Source: Caldilineaceae bacterium
GTDB lineage: Bacteria > Chloroflexota > Anaerolineae > Caldilineales > Caldilineaceae
Direction: 5' to 3'
DNA: 64,000 nt
Assembly (NCBI GenBank): GCA_020634755.1
Contig: JACKBC010000014.1
Location: forward strand, 1-64,000
A program made the translations under genes and the position numbers. Below, piece after piece: positions 17,852-28,700 of the stretch. The first letter of the stretch is position 1, and each line of letters begins with the position of its first letter. The notes beneath the pieces are model-generated. The model did no database searches, was not told the DNA's origin, and saw only the letters and a program-made list of their open reading frames with translations.

Positions 17852-17944
17852 ATGCAGAATGATGAGTTTCATGTGACTACATCCGCCGTAAAATCTAGAA
17901 ATTCAGCCGTAGAAAGCAGGCTTTTCCTGCGTTTCTCAGCGTGA
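17852..17944 (+). CDS. Possible 30-residue leader peptide
   Basis: A short frame starting at ATG 17852, six bases after GGGAGG and about 13 bases after a consensus-like -10 box. It encodes a Ser/Val/Arg-rich peptide beginning MQNDEFHVTTSAVKSRNS and ends at 17944, 97 bp before the exporter start. Its 3' end overlaps an imperfect hairpin. The promoter-ribosome site-start arrangement is unusually good for chance, but no family is recognised. It could be a leader controlling the exporter. Confidence 0.3.
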   Translation: MQNDEFHVTTSAVKSRNSAVESRLFLRFSA

Positions 17945-18041
17945 TACCCATCCGTTGTGCCAAACCTGCTTTCTCAATACTTCGTGAACGCTATGTAGCA
18001 CGACTCCTTTTACTCCTATTTTGGAAGGATGCCAAGCTTAA

Positions 18042-19868
18042 ATGAACTCCCCAAAGGCCTCCAAAGACCCTGACGTTGGCGCCAAAACAAATACAGTACA
18101 GATACTTTGGCGCTGTATACGCTATTTGCGACCTTACTGGCAATACACGGCTGGCGCCTATGCCACACTGGTGCTGATCACCGTGTTGGCGCTGGTAATT
18201 CCGCAATTTATTCGCTGGATTGTGGATCAAGGTATTCGGCAGCAAAATATGGCTCTGTTAAACTGGGCGGTGACGGCTCTGCTGGTTTTGTCGCTGTTGC
18301 GCGGTGTGCTGGTCTATTTGCAGGGACGCTGGACCGAAATCGCGTCGCAGAGCGTGGCCTACGACATTCGCAGCGCACTGCACCAAAAGCTCATGTACCT
18401 TTCATTTGCCTATCACAACGAGACTGAAAGCGGTCAGCTTCTCTCCCGCGCCATTCAAGACGTAGAGCGCATCCGCTTTCTGACTGGGCGGGCCACGTTG
18501 GGGTTGGTCAACGGCGCCGTGCTGCTGATAGGCACTTTTATTGCGCTGTCGGCCATGAACATGCGACTGGCCCTGTTGGCCATGTGCGTCATGCCGCTGC
18601 TGGCGTATCAGGCCTTTCGCTTTGGCCGCAATTTTCGACCGCTATCGCTGCAAATTCAGCAACAGTTGGCCATCTTGACAACCTGGTTGGAGCAAAATTT
18701 GCGCGGCGCACGCGTGGTCAAAGCTTTTGCCCAGGAAGATGCTGAAATTGCCCGCTTTGACGAGAAGAACGCGCGCTGGTTTGCACTTTCTGCCCAAGGC
18801 GCACGCTTGCAGGCGTTCAACGTGCCGCTTATGGATCTAATTGCCAATGTAGCCACAGTGGTGATCATCTGGTATGGTGGCATGTTGGTGATCAACCAGC
18901 AGCTCACACTGGGCGAGCTGGTGGCCTTTACAACTTATTTGGCGCAGCTAGGCGGTCCGGTGCGCCGCTTGGGCATGATTATTCCGGCGCTGGCCCAGGC
19001 CGGCGCCTCTGGCGAGCGCATCCTCGAGGTGTTGGATACACCGTCCTCTGTGCAGGAAGCGCCTGATGCGCGCCCGCTGCCGCGCATCAACGGCCACGTG
19101 GTGTTTGATGACGTGTCGTTTGGCTATCAAGATGGGCATCAAGTATTGCACGATCTTTCCTTTGAAATTCAGCCTGGGCAAGTGGTGGCGCTGTTGGGCG
19201 CTACCGGTTCGGGCAAGTCATCGATTATCAACTTGATCCCACGTTTTTATGACCCCACCAGCGGCCGCATTACCATCGACGGTTGTGACACCCAGAAGGT
19301 GACGCTCCGGTCGCTGCGTAGCCAAGTGGGCATTGTGCTGCAAGAGACGGTGCTCTTTGCCGCCACCATACGCGAAAACATTGCCTTTGGCCGGCCCGAT
19401 GCCAGCGCAGAGCAGGTCATCGAAGCGGCCAAAGCGGCGCAAGCGCATGACTTTATTATGGCCATGCCAGAGGGATATGATTCCTATGTGGGGGAGCGCG
19501 GCTTGACGCTTTCGGGCGGCCAGCGGCAGCGCATGGCCATTGCACGGGCCCTGCTCACCGACCCGCGTATTTTGATTTTGGATGACGCCACCGCCAGCGT
19601 GGATACGGCCACCGAGGGGTTAATTCAGAAAGCGTTGGCTCGCCTTATGGAAGGACGCACCTCAATCATTATTGCCCAGCGGCTCAGCACCATTCGCATG
19701 GCCGATTTGATTTTGGTTATGGAGAAAGGGCGCATTGTGGCCAGCGGCTCTCACGAGGAATTGTTGAGCCGGTCGTCGCTTTATGCGCGCATCTATCGAC
19801 AGCAGAGCGCGGAAAACGCCGAAGCGCTCGATTCGTTCTCGTTACGGACAGCTCAGAGCGCCGATTAA
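18042..19868 (+). CDS. ABC exporter half-transporter (membrane plus ATPase domain) with degenerate ATP site
   Basis: A 608-residue MsbA/BmrA-type exporter: six membrane segments in about 25-320, then the nucleotide-binding domain. Walker A GATGSGKSS starts at residue 386 and signature LSGGQRQRM near 490. Walker B reads ILILDDATASVD, with Asp instead of the catalytic Glu, and the H-loop reads IIAQRLST, with Gln instead of His. Those two changes are the mark of the degenerate subunit of a heterodimeric exporter (TM287/BmrC-like), yet no partner gene is adjacent. The 624-residue subunit encoded at 37205 has complementary features and could pair with it. Substrate unknown (drug, lipid or peptide). 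Confidence 0.88.
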   Translation: MNSPKASKDPDVGAKTNTVQILWRCIRYLRPYWQYTAGAYATLVLITVLALVIPQFIRWIVDQGIRQQNMALLNWAVTALLVLSLLRGVLVYLQGRWTEIASQSVAYDIRSALHQKLMYLSFAYHNETESGQLLSRAIQDVERIRFLTGRATLGLVNGAVLLIGTFIALSAMNMRLALLAMCVMPLLAYQAFRFGRNFRPLSLQIQQQLAILTTWLEQNLRGARVVKAFAQEDAEIARFDEKNARWFALSAQGARLQAFNVPLMDLIANVATVVIIWYGGMLVINQQLTLGELVAFTTYLAQLGGPVRRLGMIIPALAQAGASGERILEVLDTPSSVQEAPDARPLPRINGHVVFDDVSFGYQDGHQVLHDLSFEIQPGQVVALLGATGSGKSSIINLIPRFYDPTSGRITIDGCDTQKVTLRSLRSQVGIVLQETVLFAATIRENIAFGRPDASAEQVIEAAKAAQAHDFIMAMPEGYDSYVGERGLTLSGGQRQRMAIARALLTDPRILILDDATASVDTATEGLIQKALARLMEGRTSIIIAQRLSTIRMADLILVMEKGRIVASGSHEELLSRSSLYARIYRQQSAENAEALDSFSLRTAQSAD

Positions 19869-19905
19869 GCGTTTGCGAGCGCCAGATTGTGGATTAAAAG
19901 CTCAC

Positions 19906-19981
19906 GTTACGCAGGGGCAGCCAGTCTACCAGAGAGAAACCGGAATGTCGGCGAGCCGACTTTCCGCCAGGCTTGCGTAAC
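19906..19981. mobile_element. Short element with GTTACGCA...TGCGTAAC ends
   Basis: GTTACGCAGG at 19906-19915 and GCTTGCGTAAC at 19971-19981 are imperfect inverted ends related to the ACTTACGC family. The 76-bp element lies just after the exporter stop codon. Confidence 0.35.
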
Positions 19982-19999
19982 ATAAATTAAAAAATAGTA

Positions 20000-20049
20000 C
20001 TGGTATCCCAGAAGTTTGACTTCTCCGAGAGGTCGAACTTCTATACCGG
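20000..20049. terminator. Hairpin between convergent exporter and J-domain genes
   Basis: AGAAGTTTGAC at 20010-20020 pairs with GTCGAACTTCT at 20032-20042 (10 of 11), extended by GGTAT/ATACC outside. Its position between two convergent stop codons suggests a shared terminator. Confidence 0.5.
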
Positions 20050-20086
20050 TGTTAATTGGTAAATCTGCAAATTGGCGCATCAAATT

Positions 20087-21772
20087 CTAGTTTGATGAAT
20101 CTGGCGCTACGATTGGCAGCGTTTCTAATTGTGTGGGATTGATGAGCACGGACTCGGTGAGGACCCAGCCTTTGTCATCGTTGTCCAGACGCACTTGGGT
20201 CCAGGCGTTGTCAAACGTGCGCCCAACGGCGGCCACGCGCATATTGGATTGAAGCAGCGCAATGGCGTTTGACTCTACAAAGATGTCGCTGCGCACAAAG
20301 ATTTGTTGCTCGGCTGGCACCTGTACAAAGATGCCATAGGGCGAAAAGTCTGGCGTGGCCGTGTCAGTTTGCGTTGGTGTAGACGTTGCCGTCTGTGTCT
20401 CTGTTGGTGTATGCGTCAATGTTGGTGTAGATGTAGATGTATCCGTCGCTGTGGCGGTGGGCGGAGGCGTCGGCGTCTCAGTGGGCACGGGCGTGTTGGT
20501 GACGGTATCTGTTGCCGTGCTGGTGGCGGTATCGGTTGGCTTGACTGTATTTGTCGCTGTGGCTGTGGGCGGCACAGGTGTTGCCGTGTCTACAGGCGTC
20601 TCGGTAGGGGCTACGGTTGCCGTGTGCGTTGCTGTTTCCGTTGCAGTTGCTGTAGCCGATGCTGTAGCCGTTGCTTCTGCGGTCGCCGTGGCGGGTTCAG
20701 TTGGGATGGCCGTGCTTGTCGACGTTCCGTTGCGCGCCACGCGTGGCGGCTCAATGGGAATCGCCGTCGGCTGGGATTGTAAGGCAGTAACGGCCGTGGA
20801 TGACGTTGGCAAGCTGCTGGCGGGGGTGGTTTCAGCCACGGTCGGCGTATTAGCAGTAGGCGTATTCACTGTTGATGTGGCGGTTTGCGTGGCGGTTGAT
20901 GATGGCGTGGCCGTAACTGTGGAGCCCGCATTGCCGGCGCCGCTGCTTGTTGTTGAGTCGGTTGCCGTTGCAGATTGGCCTACAGCCGCGCTGCTGGCCA
21001 CGCTTTCGCTTCCGCTTGAGAGGCGCGGCCCGACCACACGCTGGGTCGTATCAGTGGACGCAGCTTGGTCCTGCTGCCAGGATACGGACGACGAAGCCGC
21101 CGGGCGATTTTGTGAAAAGATGGGCGTATTGAAATCTAACATTTGGGGCAGCGCCAAAATGATCCCCAAAACAAGCAGCCCCAATACGGTGGCCAGGCGT
21201 GGGGTTAGCCACACAAATGCACGCATGGTCACCACGTGGACGTGCAGATTGATCCGCGTGGTCACCTCGTCCATGTTGATGTCGATCCAACCGTGGTAAT
21301 TTTTCCCGGGTTCCAGCGCATGTGTATCTACCGCCACGCCAAAGCGCAGCGGGAACTGCTTGTTGGGATGCACGCGTGAGCCCTCCGTCACGCGGAACCA
21401 AGAATTTTCTTCACTGTAGCCCAGTTTGAAGCGACGTACGTCGCCACCTACGTTGCCCACATGGAAGGTAAGGGTCTGGTCGGCCCCCCAGGGCAGTTTG
21501 CCAAAATCGAGGCCATTGGGAGGCAGCACCACGGGCTGGGGCAGCGCTTCATTGCCTTCACGTAGGGGCGCGCGCATGGGATTGACGAGCGCGTTGTACG
21601 CTTCGTTAATCTCTCGCATTCGTTCTTCAACGAACTCTTTATCTTTGGGGTCACTATAGCGATCTGGATGAAAAATCCGCACGAGCTGCTTATAGCGCGC
21701 TCGGATCTGTTCTTTGGATGCGTCTTTCGGCACTTCCAGAATGCTATGATAATTTTTCATGCCGGAGCCCAT
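20087..21772 (-). CDS. Membrane-tethered J-domain protein with Thr/Ala-rich stalk and SH3-like end
   Basis: A 561-residue multidomain protein. Residues 6-70 are a J domain with the Hsp70-stimulating HPD at 35-37. About 80-185 is a beta-rich domain (FGKLPWGADQTLTFHVGNVGG, EPGKNYHGWIDINMDEVTTRINLHVHV). About 190-213 is one membrane helix. Then comes a roughly 260-residue Thr/Ala/Pro/Ser stalk full of TATAT and TPT repeats. The last 85 residues (IFVQVPAEQQIFVRSDIFV...GWVLTESVL) look like an SH3-type domain. The J domain would be cytoplasmic and the stalk external. This is not DnaJ itself: it lacks the Gly/Phe and zinc regions. It may recruit DnaK to an envelope process. The start could also be the Met four codons later. 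Confidence 0.8.
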   Translation of the reverse strand: MGSGMKNYHSILEVPKDASKEQIRARYKQLVRIFHPDRYSDPKDKEFVEERMREINEAYNALVNPMRAPLREGNEALPQPVVLPPNGLDFGKLPWGADQTLTFHVGNVGGDVRRFKLGYSEENSWFRVTEGSRVHPNKQFPLRFGVAVDTHALEPGKNYHGWIDINMDEVTTRINLHVHVVTMRAFVWLTPRLATVLGLLVLGIILALPQMLDFNTPIFSQNRPAASSSVSWQQDQAASTDTTQRVVGPRLSSGSESVASSAAVGQSATATDSTTSSGAGNAGSTVTATPSSTATQTATSTVNTPTANTPTVAETTPASSLPTSSTAVTALQSQPTAIPIEPPRVARNGTSTSTAIPTEPATATAEATATASATATATETATHTATVAPTETPVDTATPVPPTATATNTVKPTDTATSTATDTVTNTPVPTETPTPPPTATATDTSTSTPTLTHTPTETQTATSTPTQTDTATPDFSPYGIFVQVPAEQQIFVRSDIFVESNAIALLQSNMRVAAVGRTFDNAWTQVRLDNDDKGWVLTESVLINPTQLETLPIVAPDSSN

Positions 21773-21804
21773 GGCGTTCTCAAATTAGCACTTATGAAAT
21801 TAGG

Positions 21805-21966
21805 ACTTACGCAAGCCTAGTTGTCTGGCCGCTTAATTTTTAGAAACCCGCTTGACTTTTGCTCGAGTTGTGATTTCTAAAGATTAAATGTTCGCGACAC
21901 TAGTGTAAAAATTGCCAGGTCGGCCAAGTTGTTCTGTCTTGGCGATGCCCTGGCGCTGCGTGTCGT
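21805..21966. mobile_element. MITE-like element, copy at 21.8 kb
   Basis: Begins ACTTACGCAAGCCTAG and ends TGGCGCTGCGTGTCGT. It shares both ends with 22447-22556. A block reading TTGTCTGGCCGCTTAATTTT near its left end occurs in inverted orientation inside that second copy, so the interior has flipped relative to the ends. Confidence 0.45.
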
Positions 21967-22123
21967 AAAAATGTCTGGTTAATAATGATCGATGGCTGCG
22001 ACAAATGACGGGGCTATACTTTTTTTATCGTAAAAAAGATATATAATCCTTCGTTTATCTTTCCAGTTTTGTCTACGTCAATTATCCTACGAATGCGCTG
22101 TGATCAGAGCGGGTTACGTTCCC

Positions 22124-22166
22124 CTAAAGCGTAATGAGGAAAGATTACGCTTTAGCGCAGTTTTTT
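22124..22166 (+). terminator. 12-bp hairpin followed by a seven-T run
   Basis: CTAAAGCGTAAT at 22124-22135 is exactly complementary to 22144-22155, with an eight-base loop. A run of seven T begins about four bases after the stem. It has the form of a rho-independent terminator reading rightward, but no gene precedes it on that strand, so a small RNA or leader transcript may end here. Confidence 0.55.
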
Positions 22167-22349
22167 TGTCAGCTACTGTGCTTCAACCTGTGGCGCCTTT
22201 GGCGGGTGACGAAGACCAACGTTTTGTACAAAGTTGAACGGAATAATTTGACGCTTCTGTGGACAGGTGGCGCATGGCGGTTGTCGCAGATTGCAAGAAT
22301 TGGCCTGCATGTTAAATGTTAAGGAGAGCCAGCTTCCTGTTTTCAGATA

Positions 22350-22385
22350 TTTCTACGTTTAGTATACTTTCTACGTTTAGTATAC
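22350..22385. repeat. Perfect tandem duplication of an 18-bp sequence
   Basis: TTTCTACGTTTAGTATAC occurs at 22350-22367 and again at 22368-22385, about 320 bp ahead of the subtilase start. Head-to-tail identical sites like this can be regulator binding sites. The GTATAC palindrome ends each unit. Confidence 0.6.
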
Positions 22386-22446
22386 AATGACTCGCACAGT
22401 TTTGTGCAATGCAAATATATCCACCTCTAGTTTCGTTTTATATAGC

Positions 22447-22556
22447 GCTTACGCAAGCCTAGTGCCGCAAAAATTAAGCGGCCAGACAATTAGATTAGGA
22501 ATCGCCTAAGCAGAGATGTTTGTTGGTCTTGGTGATTCACTGGCGCTGCGTAAGTC
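22447..22556. mobile_element. MITE-like element, copy at 22.4 kb
   Basis: A 110-bp segment bounded by GCTTACGCAAGCCTAG and TGGCGCTGCGTAAGTC, so the termini are inverted over CTTACGCA. It has no coding capacity. It is the cleaner member of the pair with 21805-21966. Confidence 0.5.
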
Positions 22557-22703
22557 GGGTTAAATAAACACCGTTGCGCTGTATTGATGCGGTGTATTCA
22601 TAATATCCAGCTGCAATCTCCCCTTTTTGTCGACGCCAATTGCACGACAGCATGCCATCACGCACTTGTTTGTATCGGCCTGGTTATGGAGGATTAGAAA
22701 ATA

Positions 22704-25700
22704 ATGAAACGGTTATACTCAGCTCTGAATGAGAACCAGAGTTTTATCACTTTGGTTGAGGCACTAGAAAACTCCGGTTCTCATCTCAACCGCAGTATAG
22801 CGTTATTCGCTTTAAGCGTTGTCCTGATTGTGTCAACCCTGTATTGGGGCGGTAACCCTATGACTGTCTTTGGCCAGGATGAACAGCCTGCCTTTGTGCC
22901 GGGACAGTTGATCATTGCGTTTCGCCCCGGTGTAACGAACGATCAGATCGCTGATTTTTACACCGAATATGGTTTGACCGAAAAGGAGGATCTGGACAGC
23001 GATCCCGATGACAATGACGAAGAGCAAAAGCTAGCCACCGTACAAATACAGATAAACCAGGATCTGATCGATCAGCTGGAGAGCGATCCGCGCGTCAAAT
23101 ATGCCGAGCCAAACTATATGCTCTATGTGAGCAAAACACCCACCGATCCGGAGTTCGATAAATTGTGGGGCATGCACAATACCGGCCAAACCGGCGGTGC
23201 GGCCGGCGCCGACATTAGCGCCGTAGAGGCGTGGGATGTGGCTACGGGTTCCAAGGATGTGGTGGTGGCCGTGATCGACACGGGCGTTGACTATACGCAC
23301 GAAGACTTGGCGGCCAACATGTGGGTCAATGACAAAGAGTGCCCGCAGGGGTATGGCAAGTGTGAAGCTGATGGCAAGGATGATGATGGCAATGGGTACA
23401 TTGACGATTTTTATGGCGTCAATACCATTAATGATACCGGCGAAATTATGGATGATTACGGCCACGGCACCCACGTGGCTGGCACCATTGGCGCCATTGG
23501 CAACAATAGCACGGGCGTCGTGGGCGTCAATTGGAACGTGCGCATTGTGGCCTGTAAGTTTCTCAGCGCCAGCGGGGGCGGCACCACGGCCAATGCCGTC
23601 AAGTGCTTCCAATATGTCAACAAGCTAAAGGAGCAGGGCGTCAATGTTGTGGCCACCAACAACAGTTGGGGCGGCGGCTCAGCCTCGCAAGCGCTATATG
23701 AGGCCATGGCCGGCCCGCCATCGATTATCCACGTTTGCGCGGCGGGCAACTCCAATACGGACCGCATTCAGTACCCCGCCGCATATGATCTGGACAACAT
23801 TATATCGGTGGCCGCCACCGACCATGAAGATCTCTACGCCAGCTTTTCCAACTATGGCGCCGACTGGGTGGATCTGGCTGCCCCGGGTGTAGATACCTAT
23901 TCCACCGTGCCCGATGGCAACTGCGCCATGTGCGATTCCAGCGGGTATAACTTGGCCAGCGGCACCTCCATGGCCACGCCCCACGTAACGGGCGCAGTGG
24001 CGCTTGTTTTTTCCAAATATAAAGAACTGAGCAACGAACAGGTTAAGCAACGGCTTTTGTCCGGCGCCGATCAATTGCCCGAGCAGTCGAAAAAGACGCT
24101 GACCAATGGCCGTCTCAACCTGCTCAACGCCATGGAAGACGACCAGACGCCGCCCGCGGCCGTAACCAATTTGACCATTACCGGCCTGCTTATGACCAAG
24201 ATGGAACTGTCGTGGACCGCCACCGGCGACGACGGCAACGAAGGCGCGGCCAACGGCTATGATCTGCGCTATGCGCTGACGCCGATTACCGAAGCCAACT
24301 GGGCGCAAGCATTCCAGGTGGAAAATGAACCGCAACCGCAGGAACCCGGTGCGCTGGAAACCATGACCGTGGGTGGCTTGCAACCGGGCGTCAACTACTA
24401 CTTTGCCATCCGCGTGGCGGACAATGCGGGCAACCTGTCCGAACTTTCCAACATTGCGTCGGCCAGCACCAGCCAGGGCACGATTGTCTTCCAAGACGAT
24501 ATGGAAAGCGGCAAAGGCGATTGGACCGTCAGCGAAGAAGATGCGCTCTGGCACCTGTCCAACCTACGCGCCAACAGCCCCAGCAATTCCTGGTACTATG
24601 GCCAGGATGATAAGCGCAACTATGATACCGGTGAATCCAACGCCGGCTTCCTCACGTCGCCGGAAATTCCGCTGGCCGAGGCCGATGAAGCGCTATTGGT
24701 CTTCTCCGAATGGAGCCAGGTCCAAGAGAATCTGCGCTTTGACCGCACGCGTGTACAGGTTTCCACCGACGGTAATTCGTGGAAGACGGTCTTTGAATCG
24801 CACGGCACGGCCGACAAATGGGAGCAGCGCACCATTAGCCTGGGGGATGATGTGGACCTGAGTGGTGGTTCGCTCCAGGTGCGCTTCTGGTTCGATACGG
24901 TTAACGACCGCTTCAATGAGTTTGAAGGCTGGTATGTAGACGATGTGCAGATTATTGCCGCCCGCATGGAGAAGCCAGGGCAGCAGTTTGATGCACCCAA
25001 CCTGGTGCTGCGCGAAGGCAACATCGGCTTTAATCCGCCCAATCCCAGCCAGGGCGACAGCGTGGTTATCCACGCCGTGGTGCTCAATACCGGCGCCGCC
25101 GAATCTGGCCCCGTGGTGGTGCAGTTTGCCGATGTAACCGACGGCGCGCCCATTCCCATTGGCCAGCCGCAGACCATTGCTGGCATTCCCGTGGGCGGCA
25201 GCGGCACGGCGCAGGTCACGTATGAGAGCCTTGCCTTGGGCCATCCGTCCGAAGATGGTCCCAGCGAGCGCGACATTCAGGTGATTGTGGATCCGTTCAA
25301 CTTTATCAGCGAAGTGAGCGAGTCTGACAATAGCGCCACCAAGAAGCTGCCGGTGCTGGCGCTCAATGCGCCCAACCTAAAGATCACGCCGGACAACATT
25401 GGCTTTGACCCACCGGCGCCCGATCCGGGTGACCAGGTGACCATCAACGCCACCGTGCTCAATACAGGTCCGGTTGAGGCCAGCGATGTGGTGGTCCAGT
25501 TTATGGACGTCACGCGCAGCGGCTCACAACCCATTGGCCAGCAGCAGACCATCGATGCCATTCCGGCGGGTGGCAGCATGCTGGTGCAGGTGACGTATGA
25601 CACCACCGGGCTGACCGGTGACCGCGACATTCAGGTGGTCATCGACCCGGTTAATTCGGTTATCGAGTCCGATGAGAGCGACAACGATGCCAAGGCTCGT

Positions 25701-28700
25701 CTCTCCATGGCCTCGCAGGCCGCCGCCAACTTGATTGTGCTCAAGGACAACATTGGTTTTGCGCCGGCTAATCCAACCGAAGGCGACACCGTGACCATAT
25801 ACGCCACCATTCTCAATGATGGTGGCGTGGAGGCCACAGATGTGCTGGTGCAGTTTGTGGATACAACCGACAACGGTTCCACGCCTATTGGCCAGCAGCA
25901 GACCATTGAGTCGATCCCGGCGGGCGGCAGCGGCATGGTGCAGGTGACCTATGAAACAAATGGCAAAGCCGGTGACCGCAAGATAGACGTAGAGGCCGAT
26001 CCGCACAACTTTATTCCCGAATCAAAGGAGACCGACAACACGGCCAAACAGACCCTAACGGTCTCGGCGCCGCCCGCACCCAACCTGTCGATCCAATCGG
26101 CCAATATCGGCTTTAATCCAGCCGATCCGGTGCAGGGCGACAACGTAACCATCCACGCCACGATTTTGAACAACGGCGCCCTGGAAGCCAACGATGTGGC
26201 TGTCCAGTTTGTGGATGTCACCAATGGCGATTCGGTGCCCATTGGCGGACGGCAGACCATTGCGTCCATTGCCGCCGGCTCCAGCGGTACGGTGGAAACC
26301 ACATACGACACCACCATGCGGCCGGGCGACCGTCGCATTCAGGTGGTGGTGGATCCGGGCAACTTTATTGCCGAAGCCGACGAAACGGACAACGTGGCGC
26401 GCGAACTGCTGCGCGTGGCCTCACCGCCGGCGCCCAATCTGGTGGCGCTTTCGTCCAACATTGAGTTCCACCCGCCGCAGCCCACCGACCAGGACACGGT
26501 GGTGATCCACGCCGTGATTCTGAACACGGGCAGCCAAGAGGCGCGCAACGTATTGATTCAGTTTATCGACCTGACCTATGGCGTGGCCGTGCCCATTGGC
26601 AAAGAGCAGTTTATCGACGTGATTCCCGTGGGCGGCAGCGCCAGCGCCGAAGCCACGTATGACGCCGCTGGCCCGGTACGCGGCCGCAAGATTCAGGTGC
26701 TGGTCGATTCCAATAACCTGATCCGCGAGACCAGCGAAAGCGATAACGAAGCCATTAAATCGCTGGCCGTTTCAGCTTCAGCTGCGCCCAACTTGGCGGT
26801 TCCGCCGGTGACCATCGGTTTTGCGCCGCGCCACCCGACGCGCGGTGATGAGATCACCATCAGCGCCGTCATCATCAACAACGGCGCCGCCGATGCAGAA
26901 AATGTGCTGGTGCAGTTTACCGATGTGACCAGCGGGCGCGCCGTGCCCATTGGCGAACAGCAACTCATTGACCGGATTCCCACCGGCGGCAACGGTATTG
27001 CCGAAGTGACGCTCGATTCCAGCGGGCTCAGCGGTGAGCGCAAGATCCGCGTCATTGTGGATCCCAACAACTTTATTTCCGAATCGGACGAAACGGACAA
27101 TAAAGGCGACCAGACCGTGTCGATTGCAGCGCCGGCGGCGCCAAACCTGGTGGCTCAGCCCAGCAACATTACCTTTGCACCGCCCAGCCCCACCGAGGGC
27201 CAGCCCGTCAGCGTCACCGTCACGGTGCTCAACGATGGCGGCGAGGATGCCGAGGATGTGTTGATCCAGTTTGTGGATGTGACTGACGGCGGCATGATCC
27301 CCGTGGGCGCCAAGCAGACCATTGATCTGATTCCGGCGGGCGGCAGCGCGACGGCCAAGGTGACATACCAAACCGCTGGCAAGACCGGCGACCGCAAGAT
27401 TCAGGTGCTGGTGGATCCGCATACGATTATTGCCGAGTACAATGAGAAAGATAACGACGCCACCCAGTCGCTCATGGTGGCGCCGGCCGCGGCCGCCAAT
27501 CTGGTAGTTGAAGACAGCAACATCTCGTTTAGCCCGGCCTTCCCAGTGCAGGGCGAAACCGTGACGCTGCATGTCACCGTGCTCAACAGCGGCTCGGCGG
27601 ACGCCACCGATGTGAGCGTGCAGTTTGTAGATGTGACCAACGGCGCGGATGTCCCCATTGGCTCCAGCCAGACCATTGATGCGATTGCCGCGGGCGCCAG
27701 CGCCACGGCGGAAATTAGCTACGACACAGCGGGCAAACAGGGCGAGCGCAAGATTCAGGTTGTCGTGGACCGCAACAATCTGATCCCAGAGACGCGTGAG
27801 AACGACAATGAAGGCACGCAAATTCTGACCGTGATCTCGTCGCCCGCACCCAACCTGGTGATGCAGGCCAACAACATTGGCTTCAACCCGCCACAGCCGG
27901 GTGAAGGCGATCAGGTGACCATTAACGCCGCCGTGCTCAACACGGGCAGCGCCGATGCCAACGACGTCATGGTGCAATTTGTCGATGTGACGACCAGTAA
28001 TTCGGCGCCCATTGGCCAGCCGCAGACCATTGAGAACATTCCGGCTGGTGGTAGCGGCTCCACGCAGATTACCTATGACACCAGCGGCATGGTGGGCGAT
28101 CGCAAGATCCAGGTGGTCGTGGACCCGAATAACTTTATCCAGGAAGCGCGGGAGACCGATAACCAAGCCCAGAAAACGCTGGAAATGGTGCCGCTGGCCG
28201 CCCCCAATCTGGTAGCCAAGGCCGCCAATGTCAGCTTTAATCCGCCCGAGGCCAAGACGGCGCAAAACGTAGTGATTACCATTGCCGTGCTCAATGACGG
28301 TACGGCCGAGGCCAACGATGTGGTAGTGCGCTTCTTCGACGACACGAGTGACAGCACAGTGCCTATTGGTCAACCGCAAACCATTGAGAATATTCCGGTG
28401 GGCGGTAGCGGCACGGCCAGCGTCATCTATAGTACGGGTGGCGCAGTGGGTGAACGCAAGATTCGCATTGTAGTGGACCCCAACAACTTTATCAACGAGT
28501 TGAAGGAGACGGATAACGAGATCAAGAGCATTACGCTCAAGGTGACGGCGCACATGGGGCCGAACCTGGTTATGCTGCCGGGCAACATTGGGCTCAATCC
28601 GCCCAATCCGATTGATGGTGACCAGGTGGTGCTGCACGCTGTCGTGATCAACAATGGCGCCAGTGGCGTGCGTGATGTGGACGTCCAGTTTATCGACGTG

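Larger units (their letters stand above)
17628..18041. other. Divergent intergenic region between phnW and the ABC exporter gene
   Basis: Holds half of a MITE-like end (17740-17761), a good sigma70-type promoter (17811-17838), a possible 30-codon leader (17852-17944) with an imperfect hairpin around GCAGGCTTTTCCTGC near 17917-17931, and the exporter ribosome site GGAAGG near 18022. Confidence 0.55.
21773..22703. other. 0.93-kb intergenic region upstream of the giant subtilase
   Basis: No supported gene. It holds two ACTTACGC-family elements (21805-21966 and 22447-22556), a hairpin followed by a T run (22124-22166), and a perfect 18-bp tandem duplication (22350-22385). The subtilase promoter should lie within the last part; GGAGG is about ten bases before its ATG. 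Confidence 0.55.

Noticed and set aside
20030..20050. Possible tRNA T-arm (GGTCGAACTT)
   Set aside because: No acceptor, D-arm or anticodon arms surround it; the bases belong to the hairpin between convergent genes.
20355..21299. A 314-codon Val/Ala-rich frame
   Set aside because: It is the reverse complement of the Thr/Ala stalk of the J-domain protein; the low-complexity DNA keeps the other strand open.
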